NCBI GenBank assembly: GCA_013365365.1
Contig: JABVXU010000776.1
Span: 1-21,023, forward strand
Source of the DNA: Cruorifilaria tuberocauda
Taxonomy: Eukaryota > Nematoda > Chromadorea > Rhabditida > Onchocercidae
Direction: 5' to 3'
DNA length: 21,023 nt
Shown here: piece by piece, positions 12,001 to 20,907 of the stretch
Position numbering within the stretch: position 1 is the first letter of the stretch
How the letters are laid out: every line of letters begins with the position of its first letter
Position numbers and translations under genes: made by a program
The notes under the pieces: generated by a model
Told to the model about the DNA's origin: nothing
Databases searched by the model: none
Seen by the model: the letters and a program-made list of their open reading frames with translations, nothing else

Positions 12001-15000
12001 ACAGTTGGTATGAAAGTGTGCTGGAAATGTTTTATTATTGGCTTCCTCATTCTATATATGACATGTAGCTTGGCTAAGAGAATTCAGAGAAGGCTGGATA
12101 ATACTTTGTAAAAAATTGATAAGCAAAAAATTGCAGATGGGCAGTAGTTTTTCACGAGGAAGAACGATCACAGCCCCCAACAACTTCTAGTGTTGAACCG
12201 AGCCCAGATGCAGTTCAAATGATGAACAATCCTGAGGATCAAACTTCAATGATTATAATGAATAATTACTTTGGAATTGGAATAGATGCGGATGTTTGTT
12301 TGAAATTTCATAATAAGGTTGGAACTGTGCTTGTTTATGTTTTTAATTAAATTAAAGTTATATTTCACAGAAAGTCCTAATGTCATCAATTTTGGATTAG
12401 TTAATAGATGTGTAAGAATGAATGCGTAATTGTATAGCTGATGATTAAGAAAAAAAAATAGAATTAGATGTTACGGTTTGAGCACAGTTTAAAGATCTGT
12501 TTAATAAATTTCCTAACTAAATTACTTATTAGTAGCTTGAAATTTCCAAAACATTTCTTTTTATAGCACTATCGAGTTGCTCACCGCAACATGGACAGTT
12601 TAACAAGATGTTACGATTTTATAAAAAATTTCTGTATTTGCTTCAGAGGGATGCGAATCCAGAAAAATTCAGTTCACGTTTATTCAATAAAACGCAGTAT
12701 GTAAAAATAGGTTTACAAAAGGCGTTCTTTGAAAGGACATGTAAAGATCTTTGGAGACGGGTCGAATTAGAAGTGGATGGTAAAGTAATCGAATTGCCAT
12801 GCATAGAGGGTATCATCGTTTTAAACTTGCTTAGGTATGAAGCTTTGCTTTAATTTCCCTATATGCTCTTTTTTTGGCGTCAAGAGTATGTAGGAATAAA
12901 CAAGCCATTCAGCAAACTTTTCTATTTATTATTTGTGCAATCACTGAAACGTAAAAAATTTTTAATTTTTCTTGTGTGCGGTGACTTTTGGAATTTTTGA
13001 CTTAACATCTAAAATGTCTATAATACATATCTATAATACTAAAATAAACTGTTTTTGTTAAAATATAGATAATTTTTAGTTGGGGAAGTGGAGCAAATCC
13101 TTGGGGAACAGCAAAAGAAGAGGGACAATTTCAGAAGCCGACACATTATGATGGATTACTTGAAGTAAAATTGTCTTTGATTTTATATTTCTTACAGTTT
13201 TATTTTCTTTTTATTTTTTTTATTTAATTTTATTTTCTTTTCGCACTCTTCATTGATTATTAGTCATAGAAGTATAATTATTTAGTAAATAAATTCGCTC
13301 TTTTGTACTTTTAACACTCGAAAGTTTTATTATTGAAAAGAAAATTATTTGTAACGTTCATCGTCCTCTCCGAATGGAAATTGCTATTCCTTTATTTTGC
13401 AAACTTATAAAGTTTCGTTGTTTATAGGTAGTTGGTATATCAGACGTCTCACGACTAGGTCTCATCCAGTCCAAGTTATCGGCTGGTATAAGAATTGCTC
13501 AAGGAGGGAGTGTAAGTTGATGTTTTTGTTGAAAAAATAATCGTTTTGACAAGATTTACGCAGAGACAAATATTATGAAGTAAACATTTTTTCATGCTTA
13601 AAACATTAAATCCAAAAGATTAGGATAATGAAAGATTTCAATCAAAAATTATTGATCATTAATATCGCAATTGAAAGGTTAGTTTGCTGTTCGGATGGAC
13701 AGCTCGTTGTTCATCTAAGGTTATTAGAGTTACTTCTGATTTAGTGAGATAGTGGCACGACCATGCTTTAATTACGATCATGTATTACTTTTTTTGAGGA
13801 GTCCTTTTCATTCATATTGCAGAATTGCACGAAAATATTTTGAAACTTTTTGAATAGCGCATACCTTATCGTTCTCTAATTATAGGTTGCTGTGCAAAGG
13901 TGCCATCTTGTGCAATCGAAAATATATAATTTGATCTGAAGTTTGTTCTCGATATTTAAATGTTTTTTCTAACTATTTTCTAAATATATTCTTCCTTGCA
14001 GATAAGAATCACGACACATGAAGAGTGGCCAGTACAAGTGGATGGCGAGCCACACATACAGCCACCTGGTACTATAACAATTTTGAAGTCTGCCCTTAAA
14101 GTAAGGATTTCTTTTAATTTTTGCTTGTATGTAATAATATTATCTAGGATGAGAAAGGAGTGGAATCAAGTTCTTTGAGTTTTCTTGGACATGCTTTTTT
14201 TAGAAAGCTGTTAGGCGCAGTGACGAGGAATGAATGTCTTCATGATACTCCTTTTTTACTTGTTTATTGATCTTGTCTATTATTTTACATTTTAATTTCT
14301 TTTTTTGAAAAAGAAATTTTTTGATCTGATAGAATGAAAACGTTTGGTGAAATATACTTATGACTTTGGTCCATTCTTTTTTTTCATATATACTTATAAA
14401 TTTTTATTCCATAAAAAACAGAAGAATAAAACGAGCAGTGTTTTCTGTTGATTATTTAGTGCAATGAAAAGTTTTTTAGGAGATTAATTCAATAGATTAT
14501 TCTGATCATAATTTACCACAACCTTTATCACTAATATCCATAAAAGAATCACAATCTAGTATCATTGACCCATTTTCTTTATTTCCAAACTCCTCAATTC
14601 TCAACTTTAATCATATCTTTAAGCGTATTATGTATGATCAGAATGACTTCAAACTTCAAAGTTTTCAAAATTTTTGTTTTTGGTTTAAATTTAAAAGCAG
14701 TAGATGAGCTTAACTAAACAAAGAGTGATGCTTTTTCTTACCATTTTCAAACTGAAAAGTGGATTTTTTACAGATATTTTTAAATGTTTAGGCTAAAATG
14801 TTGAAGAAAGCAAAGAAGTCACGTCGCAACGCAACTTCCTCAATAACAAACGCTCGACTAGTTTCTAATGAAATTTCACCATCTTCATCACAGGTCCACC
14901 CCTGTATATTCTCAAATATCGATTCTGGTCCGTTGATGCACGAGAGAAGTACATCCGATTCTGCTTGTGCAAATGGCGATGATGATGATGATGAAGAAGG

Positions 15001-15016
15001 CGATGCTTTTTTATGA
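5912..15016 (+). CDS. dgk-1: Diacylglycerol kinase, theta-type (DGK-1 orthologue), 21 coding exons
   Basis: The product phosphorylates diacylglycerol to phosphatidic acid at membranes; in C. elegans DGK-1 opposes Gq/EGL-30 signalling and limits acetylcholine release. The 21 exons were joined by reading frame, GT-AG borders and domain continuity: 5912-6068, 6461-6540, 6943-7045, 7458-7546, 7829-7960, 8437-8599, 8786-8958, 9368-9440, 9596-9734, 10074-10278, 10469-10616, 10913-11070, 11302-11453, 11569-11668, 11789-11946, 12137-12317, 12647-12834, 13080-13164, 13428-13511, 14002-14100, 14792-15016. The result is about 963 residues with no internal stop, close to the size I recall for the worm protein. 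Three C1 fingers (about 21-70, 84-131, 150-200) precede an RA-like region (about 270-438). The catalytic domain begins near 550 with GGDGT at 607-611, and the accessory domain runs to about 889. The start is the first ATG in frame with C1-1. Family assignment is firm; the exon 6 donor and 5' UTR are the uncertain parts. Confidence 0.95.
6461..6540 (+). CDS. dgk-1: dgk-1 exon 2: second half of C1-1
   Basis: Residues 53-79. It supplies Cys54, His59, Cys62 and Cys70, completing H-x12-C-x2-C-x13-C-x2-C-x4-H-x2-C-x7-C exactly. The acceptor is AGTGTTTCAG and the donor AAAG|GTAATA. It ends in phase 0. Confidence 0.93.
6943..7045 (+). CDS. dgk-1: dgk-1 exon 3: first half of C1-2
   Basis: Residues 80-113 plus one base. 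It carries His84, Cys97-x2-Cys100 and Cys112 of the second C1 finger. The acceptor is CTCTTTATAG and the donor GAAG|GTAAGT. The exon start reads NPVAHTW, continuing straight on from exon 2. Confidence 0.93.
7458..7546 (+). CDS. dgk-1: dgk-1 exon 4: second half of C1-2
   Basis: Residues 114-143. It carries Cys115, His120, Cys123 and Cys131 ([18 protein letters not shown]), completing the second finger. The acceptor is TTTTGTAG and the donor AAG|GTATGT. It ends in phase 0. Confidence 0.93.
7829..7960 (+). CDS. dgk-1: dgk-1 exon 5: most of C1-3
   Basis: Residues 144-187. After a His run (149-151) come Cys163-x2-Cys166 and Cys181-x2-Cys184, the first parts of the third, extended C1 finger characteristic of theta-type kinases. 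The acceptor is TTCTTCAG and the donor ACG|GTGAGC. It starts and ends in phase 0. Confidence 0.92.
8437..8599 (+). CDS. dgk-1: dgk-1 exon 6: end of C1-3 and start of linker
   Basis: Residues 188-241 plus one base. His189, Cys192 and Cys200 finish the third C1 finger; [13 protein letters not shown] and a less conserved linker follow. Two donors keep the same phase: ATG|GTTTCA ending at 8584, and AAC|GTATAT ending at 8599. I chose 8599 because GTATAT fits the donor consensus better; using 8584 removes five residues. If neither is used, the frame stays open to a TGA at 8659-8661. Confidence 0.8.
8786..8958 (+). CDS. dgk-1: dgk-1 exon 7: linker and start of RA-like region
   Basis: Residues 242-299. 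A polar, acidic linker rich in Ser, Pro, Glu and Lys (about 243-266) passes into [10 protein letters not shown] and [15 protein letters not shown], which looks like the first strands of a ubiquitin-fold Ras-association module. The acceptor GATTTAAG is atypical for nematodes (no TTTCAG), but phase and conserved context support it. The donor is CGA|GTAAGT. Confidence 0.85.
9368..9440 (+). CDS. dgk-1: dgk-1 exon 8: RA-like region
   Basis: Residues 300-323 plus one base, reading [20 protein letters not shown]. This resembles the helix and following strand of a Ras-association domain. The acceptor is TGTATTAG and the donor GACA|GTGAGT. Confidence 0.88.
9596..9734 (+). CDS. dgk-1: dgk-1 exon 9: between RA-like modules
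   Basis: Residues 324-369 plus two bases. An acidic stretch ([15 protein letters not shown]) is followed by [26 protein letters not shown], the first strand of the second RA-like segment. The acceptor is TTTTTTCAG and the donor TTAG|GTGATT. Confidence 0.9.
9924..10164 (+). repeat. Source segment of the inverted duplication
   Basis: This stretch of intron 9 and exon 10 is the parent of the minus-strand copy at 17026-17276. The two arms form an inverted repeat separated by about 6.9 kb. Homology stops abruptly on both sides. Confidence 0.9.
10074..10278 (+). CDS. dgk-1: dgk-1 exon 10: RA-like domain core
   Basis: Residues 370-438. Segments such as [19 protein letters not shown] and [18 protein letters not shown] are strongly typical of DGK theta. 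The acceptor is TTTCTTTAG and the donor AAAG|GTATAG. The first 91 bases of this exon, together with upstream intron sequence, also occur as an inverted copy downstream at 17026-17276. Confidence 0.92.
10469..10616 (+). CDS. dgk-1: dgk-1 exon 11: region before catalytic domain
   Basis: Residues 439-487 plus one base, reading [41 protein letters not shown] and LLGAK. The FVANLPLS segment recalls an RNP-like fold, but this block is normal for theta-type DGKs. The acceptor is AAATTCTAG; the donor AAAG|GTTGTC is weak. Confidence 0.9.
10913..11070 (+). CDS. dgk-1: dgk-1 exon 12: conserved region before catalytic domain
   Basis: Residues 488-540, with [36 protein letters not shown] and [15 protein letters not shown]. 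It joins exon 11 at LLGAK|E. The acceptor is CGATTTTCAG and the donor CAG|GTTAGT. It ends in phase 0. Confidence 0.92.
11302..11453 (+). CDS. dgk-1: dgk-1 exon 13: start of catalytic domain
   Basis: Residues 541-590 plus two bases. [15 protein letters not shown] (550-564) is the opening strand and first glycine-rich loop of the lipid kinase fold. [10 protein letters not shown] is the conserved follow-on that leads into GGPLVG. The acceptor is CGTATTTCAG and the donor TTGG|GTAAGC. Confidence 0.95.
11569..11668 (+). CDS. dgk-1: dgk-1 exon 14: GGDGT nucleotide-binding loop
   Basis: Residues 591-624. [14 protein letters not shown] contains the family signature GGDGT at 607-611, which binds ATP/Mg and is essential for activity in diacylglycerol kinases. 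All signature residues are intact. The acceptor is TTAATTCTAG and the donor ACAG|GTTTAT. Confidence 0.96.
11789..11946 (+). CDS. dgk-1: dgk-1 exon 15: [10 protein letters not shown] motif
   Basis: Residues 625-676 plus two bases. [16 protein letters not shown] (second core motif, 637-646) and LRWGGGY are hallmarks of the catalytic domain and are intact. The acceptor is TTTTTTTCAG and the donor ATAG|GTAGTG. Confidence 0.96.
12137..12317 (+). CDS. dgk-1: dgk-1 exon 16: catalytic/accessory junction
   Basis: Residues 677-737. [10 protein letters not shown] ends the catalytic block. A polar Pro/Ser/Gln-rich loop (about 688-714) follows, then [19 protein letters not shown], the opening of the accessory domain with the conserved [10 protein letters not shown] (720-729). 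The loop is the least conserved-looking part of the kinase core. The acceptor is AAATTGCAG and the donor AAG|GTTGGA. Confidence 0.93.
12647..12834 (+). CDS. dgk-1: dgk-1 exon 17: accessory domain
   Basis: Residues 738-799 plus two bases, with [37 protein letters not shown] and [11 protein letters not shown]. The start after TTTGCTTCAG gives [11 protein letters not shown], the expected continuation. The frame is also open upstream, but that lies within the intron. The donor is TTAG|GTATGA. Confidence 0.93.
13080..13164 (+). CDS. dgk-1: dgk-1 exon 18: accessory domain, WGSGANPWG
   Basis: Residues 800-828. [10 protein letters not shown] (800-809) and HYDGLLE are conserved in the accessory domain of theta-type kinases. 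The acceptor is AATTTTTAG and the donor TGAA|GTAAAA. Confidence 0.93.
13428..13511 (+). CDS. dgk-1: dgk-1 exon 19: accessory domain
   Basis: Residues 829-856, reading [17 protein letters not shown] then GIRIAQGGS. This matches the VVG...GIRIAQG block of the accessory domain. The acceptor is TGTTTATAG and the donor GAGT|GTAAGT. Both ends are in phase 0. Confidence 0.93.
14002..14100 (+). CDS. dgk-1: dgk-1 exon 20: end of accessory domain, VDGEP
   Basis: Residues 857-889, with [17 protein letters not shown]. The VQVDGEP motif (867-873) is the conserved end of the accessory domain. The acceptor is TTCCTTGCAG and the donor AAA|GTAAGG. Both ends are in phase 0. Confidence 0.94.
14792..15016 (+). 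CDS. dgk-1: dgk-1 exon 21: C-terminal tail and stop
   Basis: Residues 890-963, TGA at 15014-15016. It opens [12 protein letters not shown], a basic cluster at 894-901. A Ser/Asn-rich, low-conservation stretch follows, then an acidic end [12 protein letters not shown]. The acceptor is AATGTTTAG. It follows the longest intron of the gene (14101-14791, 691 bp), in which I see no other exon. Confidence 0.93.
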   Translation, partial: AKMLKKAKKSRRNATSSITNARLVSNEISPSSSQVHPCIFSNIDSGPLMHERSTSDSACANGDDDDDEEGDAFL

Positions 15017-15110
15017 TTTATTGTTATTTATGTGCAGAGGAGTAGGTGATTCACTAATGCCATACTTTTTCCAAAGATATTAACTATTTAATTTTCTTTC
15101 ATTGTATAGT

Positions 15111-15116
15111 ATTAAA
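15111..15116 (+). terminator. Candidate dgk-1 polyadenylation signal (ATTAAA)
   Basis: ATTAAA lies 95 bases after the dgk-1 stop, a typical nematode 3' UTR length. The canonical hexamer AATAAA first appears clearly much further away (16250-16255). In such AT-rich DNA, chance hexamers are common. Confidence 0.3.
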
Positions 15117-15298
15117 ATATCACTAATATGAAAGCAAGAATCTGCTCATGACTGATACGTATTTATAGAAATTTTGTTTTCGGATTATACTTGATTCAAA
15201 ATTTCTTAAGCAATTCTTGGAATCTTTTTGAATATCAGATATGAGCAGAAATATTAGAATCATAATACTTGTGGTTTTGCTTCTACTCCTACTTTAAA

Positions 15299-15372
15299 CT
15301 CAATAATTAAACTTTAAACAATAATTAATCAATAATTAACAATAACTAAACTCAATAATCAATAATTAAACA
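15299..15372 (+). repeat. CAATAATTAA-type imperfect tandem repeat
   Basis: About 74 bp of irregular CAATAATTAA, AACTTTAAAC and CAATAATC units repeated head to tail. Confidence 0.75.
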
Positions 15373-15595
15373 AGTGGGAAATTCTTTTTTGCTGTTTAAT
15401 GGGCCTAATCCCTTAGAGGTATATGCATTCAGTTCGGATCTAAAAAAATAGCTTTAAACATTGTTGAAGTTAAGCGTTTTCAGGGAAAGTTCATCTATCC
15501 AAATGGGAAATTTTGAAAATTTAGAGAATTAAAATAATTAAATGAGAGGATGAAAACAGTCGTGTTTGATTACAGCGTGAGATAATATTCTCAAT

Positions 15596-15648
15596 GCTCT
15601 CTATTCTCTACTCTATTCTATTACCTTCTATTCTCTATTCTATTATCT
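15596..15648 (+). repeat. CTATT/CTCTATT simple repeat
   Basis: Short pyrimidine-rich CTATTCTCTA and TTCTATTA units repeated over about 53 bp. Confidence 0.75.
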
Positions 15649-16249
15649 TTTTGTTACTGAATATATTGTTTTATCGTTATTGGATTTAGGCATAGACTTT
15701 TATATTATTCGAGGATATCAACGATACTTTCCAAAATTTCTCACTTCCATAATTTTTTCGTCACACTTTAGTTCAAAAATTTTCTGAAGCTCTTACTGTT
15801 ATACTTGCAAGTGTGCAAGATGAGTGTAAGTTAGAGATTAGGATGAACATGAATTTAGTTTTTTGGTCTCATTTTATTTGAATTCATGGAAAAATTTGAA
15901 AGTTTTTGGTTCTTATTTTTGAAATTCATTACTTTATATAAGATTATTTTCAATTGAAAATTATATGCATCAACTGGAAATTATGTCGTAATATAAAGTT
16001 AATCGTTGTTTAACACAGCGTCAATCATTTATTTCCCAGAGCACTAATCAATTCTTACTTCTCTTTTACTTTTCATTCTTTTATATCTGTATATACCCAT
16101 TCTTTTTGTTTTTATAGTCAATTTTAGTTTATAAATCTGTTTGTAAGTTGAAACTTTTTGTTTTGCTGTTATATTTAGGTACATTTCATAAAATCTAGAT
16201 ATAGTATTCAGAAAAATTTATATATTCACATGAATTACGGGTTTTAGTA

Positions 16250-16255
16250 AATAAA
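16250..16255 (+). terminator. Distal candidate polyadenylation signal (AATAAA)
   Basis: A canonical AATAAA 1.2 kb downstream of the dgk-1 stop. Its use would give a long 3' UTR, still short of the inverted copy at 17026. Weak support because of the AT-rich background. Confidence 0.15.
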
Positions 16256-17025
16256 TTTTTCCAAAATATAACTTCTTCTATTCGAAGATGTGTTATTTTT
16301 AGAAATTGTGTACTTTAAAACTTTGTCTTTTTCTTGGTCTTTGCTTTAAATATGTCTTGTTAAAGTCAGAAACTCATAGGGAATTTACATCTGACATGAA
16401 AGCGTATTAAACTCTTGGTTCTTCTAGTTTGTTTTTTTTTTTATTGGCTTATAACATTCTTATTTTAGAAATTACCCATCAAGAAAATTTCCATTAATTT
16501 CATAAAAATTTCCAAACAAACAGGATTGTTTTTATATTTGCAGGTGTTCTTTTTAATGAGATTTTTCCTCATTTTAAAATTCGAATTTTTCGAAAAAGCT
16601 AATGTGAAATTTAGCATGAAGGATGTTTGTTTATGTTTTTTTTTTCATTCGTTAAAAATTTTTTGGTGTACGAATGAAAATATTTGAATATGTTGAACAT
16701 TTTGTTCTTCTTTGCCAACATTCATTATTCTAACGTTTGAAAGTTCGAGCTTATGTTTGAACTTATATTGAACTCATTAATATTGACAAAAAATAACAAT
16801 GCCATTATGATTTTATGGAAGTCATCTTTTTTAAATCTCCAGAATGTAATTGATTATCAATGATCATCTGTGATATAAACATACTTACGTAATGGTAATT
16901 GTCTGAGATTGTTTGTTATTTTCCATCCCTTTTTTTCACATATAATAAATATCTCTTAATCACTAATTTTCCATCCTGATTTATTAGCAATTCATTGCTT
17001 AAGAATTAAAATAATTTTTAAAATA

Positions 17026-17276
17026 ATCCAACTCAAATCGATCCAGCGCTTCTGCCACCGCATCTTGGACTAGTGTTTCTTTTAAAACTGACATCGAACA
17101 AAACGTTAGTGATACTCTAAAAAAAAGGAACCAGCTCTATTTACTTCTTAATTCCTTTAAAAATAGAATTTTTCCCAAAGCATGAGGAAATGTGATAATT
17201 TCGGTTTGCTCTAATAAGATTTAAATCACATGCTTCTTCCATTTTATTCTGAATCCTGGAACTTCATATAAAGAAC
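17026..17276 (-). pseudogene. Inverted partial copy of dgk-1 intron 9/exon 10
   Basis: The reverse complement aligns with 9924-10164: about 150 bp of intron 9, its acceptor, and the first 91 bp of exon 10. I count about 16 substitutions, most of them transitions, plus a roughly 10-base insertion in the copy, so close to 93% identity. The acceptor AG and the exon-10 frame remain open, with three or fewer amino acid changes (for example SVTKET to SVLKET). Because intron sequence is included, it arose by DNA duplication, not retroposition. It lacks all other exons, so it cannot encode a kinase. Confidence 0.9.
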
Positions 17277-19815
17277 ATTAAAATAATTTTGTGAAATAAT
17301 ATGAAATTTTCATTTAGTTAATTTTAAAATGATATCTCGCCATATGTTATCGATAAATTTTCAATCAGAATAATCAAATAATGATTTTTAGACAATTATA
17401 ATCATTAATATTATTGTGAAATTGATGCATTCAAAATATGCTCATATATTTTCAGAAATATCGAATATTTCAAAATACCATAAATATAATTTGTGAATAA
17501 ATTTGAAAATTTTTAAAGTATTCATTATAAGATTTATCAATAAATCAGGAAATGATTTTTTCCCACCAATCTATATATATTATAAATAAAATAAATTCCG
17601 ATTATTTTCTGCTGTATTGCTTTAATGGTAGTGAATTTTCATTTAAAAATTGAAATTCCCCTTTAAATTCTATAAATGTTTAGATTAAATTTAGCAAATT
17701 TAGGAAAAAATTGAGCAAATTAAAAAATGGACTGATGAAATTTTCATGATAAACCATTGAGTGAGATAAATTTCCTTTTTAATTTTGCTATATTGTCACA
17801 TTATTTTCAAAAACTTCAATTGACAATTTCATAGCTTTTAAAGAAAAAGTTGATCAGGAAGGGAAATATTGTAATCATTTATACTGATCATCTTATATAT
17901 TATCACATTTCATAGATGAAGCTTTATTCTAATCATTTATATTGTTCATATAGCACTTTATTTCTTATCATATTTCATAGATATAGCTTTGATAGATGGA
18001 GCATATGATAAATTATAATGATATAATAATTTCTCTTTGCTTTAAAATACGCAAAAGTATGCATGAACATCATAATTAATTACTTTTAAATTACTTCAAT
18101 AATCAGTATTTGCTAACTTATAATTATTTCAGTAACCGATATTTGCTAGGTTTAAATTTATCAGTGTAAAATTTTAAAAAATCAAATTTTAAATTAAAAA
18201 AAAATTTTTCAGTGTTTGTCAAATTTCGATGCAATCATTTAAATTAGCTTATTTCAACAGTTAGCTTGTAAAAGTAAGAGATATAAGAAAAATAAAAGAG
18301 AAAAAAATATTCACTTTATAAACTTAAAAATATATTCAATTAAGATTTAGTTCAATGTTTTATTTAAAAAAAGTCCTAAATTACTAATCTATAGCTTAAC
18401 CTCTTTTTAAAATTACATAATTTGATAAGTATTAGTAAATTAGAAAGAAAAAATGACTTATCATTTTTGAAATCAAATATGTAAACATCATTCAACTATA
18501 GTTTTAAAGGTATATCTTTCTCATTTAATGTCAAGCTATAAGTAAACAACGCTTACTTTAATCCTTCAACTCTTCTCACAATTGCTCTGCAGAAAATATA
18601 AATTTATCAAAAATTATCCGATGGCTAAAGTTACTTCTTAAAATTAATTCCAATAGCATTTATTCAGTATGTTGAAAGTAAAAAGCCAAAAAGAAACCTA
18701 AAAATGCTTAATATTAATTAGACGAATATTTTATTAATTTCAATTATAAATAAACTTTATATTTAAATAATCTCATGATGGGAAAGTATCATATCAAAAA
18801 GTTCAAATTATCAATTGCTAAAATGATAAAATTTAATCAGTTTGATATTTCAACAAACAATTTTTCAAACTAACTAATAAAATCCATTTGATTTGAGGAT
18901 AAAATTGTTAATTTAATTTTACGAGAGAAAGCTAGCTATAACAATAAAATGAATTTAGGCGAAGATATTGCAAATTATTGATTGTTAGATAGAAGAAATG
19001 TTGTTTGAGTGAAATTATCAGATATCACTTACTCCATTTATCTTATCATATCATGACAGCCAGCGTGCAACATTGTTTTTACTGATAAAATTTAATTTTA
19101 TTTGCTTATTTGAAATGATCTGTTTATTATATGAGAGGAGTTTTTCTTTTTTTTTTTTTAATTTTAATGTTAAATAAAAGTATTCTAGAATTTGACTTTA
19201 AGCATTTTTGATTGATTAAAATTCATTAAATTTAAGCAAGTGAAAAAATCAATCAATAATATTTAAAAAGTAATTATTTAACATGATCAATGATAGCATG
19301 ATACATTAAGAATTTCAAATTTCCACTTCCGAGCGAAATTTTCATCGAATTGAAATGAAAGTATACATTACTTTCAGGCAAAAAAAAATCTAATCAAATT
19401 TGATTGAAATTCGAAGAGAAATTAAATTAATCAAATTCATTTAATGAATTTATAAATTTTCAAACTATCTATACTTCTGAGAGTATAATTTGATCGGTGA
19501 TCAGTTAAATTTGTTCATAACTTAGAATAAATTAATAAAAATCACTTATGATTACTTTGAATTCATAAAATTCATAAATCATAAATCACATTCATAATCA
19601 TAATCATAATTCATAAAATTTTCTTTCTTTCTCAATTTATTCTTAAATTCTAAAAAATAATTGAATTTTGTAATTTCTTCCCTCAATAATTTATACTTTT
19701 TTTTTGACAAATAGCATAGAGAAATTCTATCATCTATTTTAAAAATTCAATGAAATGATGAATAAATTTTTTTTTTTAATAAAATTAATAAAAGTATTTA
19801 ATCTTTATTTTAATT
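17277..19815. other. Very AT-rich gene-free stretch
   Basis: No coding exon or RNA gene is supported. It contains a diverged tandem pair (17872-17925 and 17930-17990), poly-T runs (near 19148-19160 and 19766-19777), and short CATAAT/TCATAA iterations near 19560-19620. Confidence 0.5.
17872..17990 (+). repeat. Diverged tandem duplication, about 54-61 bp units
   Basis: Both units begin TAATCATTTATA, share TATCA-ATTTCATAGAT and end AGCTTT. The second is longer by a few bases. Confidence 0.7.
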
Positions 19816-20092
19816 TTAACTTCTAATCATAATAACTATTAATTTAACTTCTAATCATAATAACTATTAATTTAACTTCTAATCATGATAACTATTAATT
19901 TAACTTCGAATCATAATAACTATTAATTTAACTTCGAATCATAATAACTATTAATTTAACTTCGAATCATAATAACTTCTAATCATAATAACTAAACTCT
20001 AATCATAATAGCATTTAATTTTTACTTTTCAACTTTTAATCATAATAAATATTAATTTAACTTCTAATCAAAATACTTCTAATCATAATAAC
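19816..20092 (+). repeat. 28-bp tandem array with degenerate tail
   Basis: Five full 28-bp units start at 19816, 19844, 19872, 19900 and 19928, and a sixth is truncated. Consensus starts TTAACTTCTAATCATAATAA and ends CTATTAAT. Units 1-3 have TTCTAAT, while units 4-6 share TTCGAAT. From about 19977 the array breaks into shorter TAATCATAATA-based copies. Confidence 0.95.
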
Positions 20093-20532
20093 TCTAGAAA
20101 AACAAAATAGCCTATCGATAATGATGATTAACGAAAGATTGATCAAAGCTAATATTTCAATAGTACAAACAATGAATGCTATTAGCTGAGAAGCTAACAT
20201 TGAAAGCACTCTTTTCACTATTGTTTTCTGTTAGCACTATTTTGTGCTAACTCTTTTCATTCTCCTATCGTCGTTTTTTTTTTTTTTTGATTAAATATCA
20301 TTCGTCCTTTTCTATCATTCGTAGAGAAAAATATTTCATCGAATTGTGAATGCTGATAAATGCTATTGCTTTTTACTTACGTTTTTATTACTTACTTTTT
20401 ACTTATGTTTTTTTTCTCTGCTTAAATTATACTTAACCTACTATATTACAAGTATTTATTGAGAATTAAACAGTAATTGGATAAAAACTTAAATATAAAT
20501 AGAGGAGGTTTTTCTTTTACTCATTTATTAAG
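20093..20532. other. Gene-free AT-rich stretch
   Basis: No coding frame or RNA gene is seen. Around 20160-20250 TTAGC and GCTAA words recur on both strands, giving weak inverted-repeat character. A T-run spans about 20274-20289. Confidence 0.4.
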
Positions 20533-20589
20533 GTAAAGTTGTAAAATTAAAGTAAAGTTGTAAAGTTAAAATAAAATTGTAAAATTAAG
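20533..20589 (+). repeat. 19-bp tandem repeat, three copies
   Basis: Units at 20533-20551, 20552-20570 and 20571-20589 follow GTAAAGTTGTAAAATTAAA with one to a few changes each. Confidence 0.9.
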
Positions 20590-20590
20590 A

Positions 20591-20907
20591 TAAAATAGAG
20601 ATTGAGATGTATTAATTATGTAGCAATTCGATTAAATTAAACATTTGCGATATCTTTTTTTTAAGTAAAATCTGCAATATCTTTATTTTTCATTTCAAAT
20701 AATCATGAAATTACATTCGTTAATTAGAATGATAAAATCTTTTTCTCTTAAAGTTAATTAAAATCTTTCATTCTGGGGTAAAATAGAAATTGATATTTAT
20801 ATATTAAGTATTTGTGGTATTTTTTTTTGTAGATAAAAATATCGTTATCATTTTAGATAATCATTAAATTACATTCATTGATTAAAAGAATCTATTGCAG
20901 TTAATTA
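20591..20907 (+). repeat. Diverged direct duplication
   Basis: 20591-20760 and 20779-20907 share the same ordered landmarks: TAAAATAGA-ATTGA, a T-run followed by AGTAAA/AGATAAA, ATAATCAT-AAATTACATTC, and a final AGTTAATTA. The second copy is shorter by internal deletions. Confidence 0.75.

Larger units (their letters stand above)
15017..17025. other. dgk-1 3' flank, gene-free
   Basis: Includes the 3' UTR and AT-rich intergenic sequence. Simple repeats occur at 15299-15372 (CAATAATTAA-type) and 15596-15648 (CTATT-type). I see no exon on either strand. Confidence 0.5.

Noticed and set aside
12567..12646. Possible extra exon or extension upstream of dgk-1 exon 17 (acceptor TTTTATAG at 12559-12566)
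   Set aside because: Starting at 12567 shifts the frame relative to exon 16, which ends in phase 0. The conserved [11 protein letters not shown] join needs the acceptor at 12645-12646, and no suitable donor exists for a separate small exon.
17026..17276. Retroposed copy of dgk-1 as the explanation of the duplicate
   Set aside because: The copy contains about 150 bp of intron 9 and no neighbouring exons, so it did not arise from spliced mRNA.
19816..20092. CRISPR array
   Set aside because: The 28-bp units are directly adjacent with no unique spacers, and the genome is eukaryotic.
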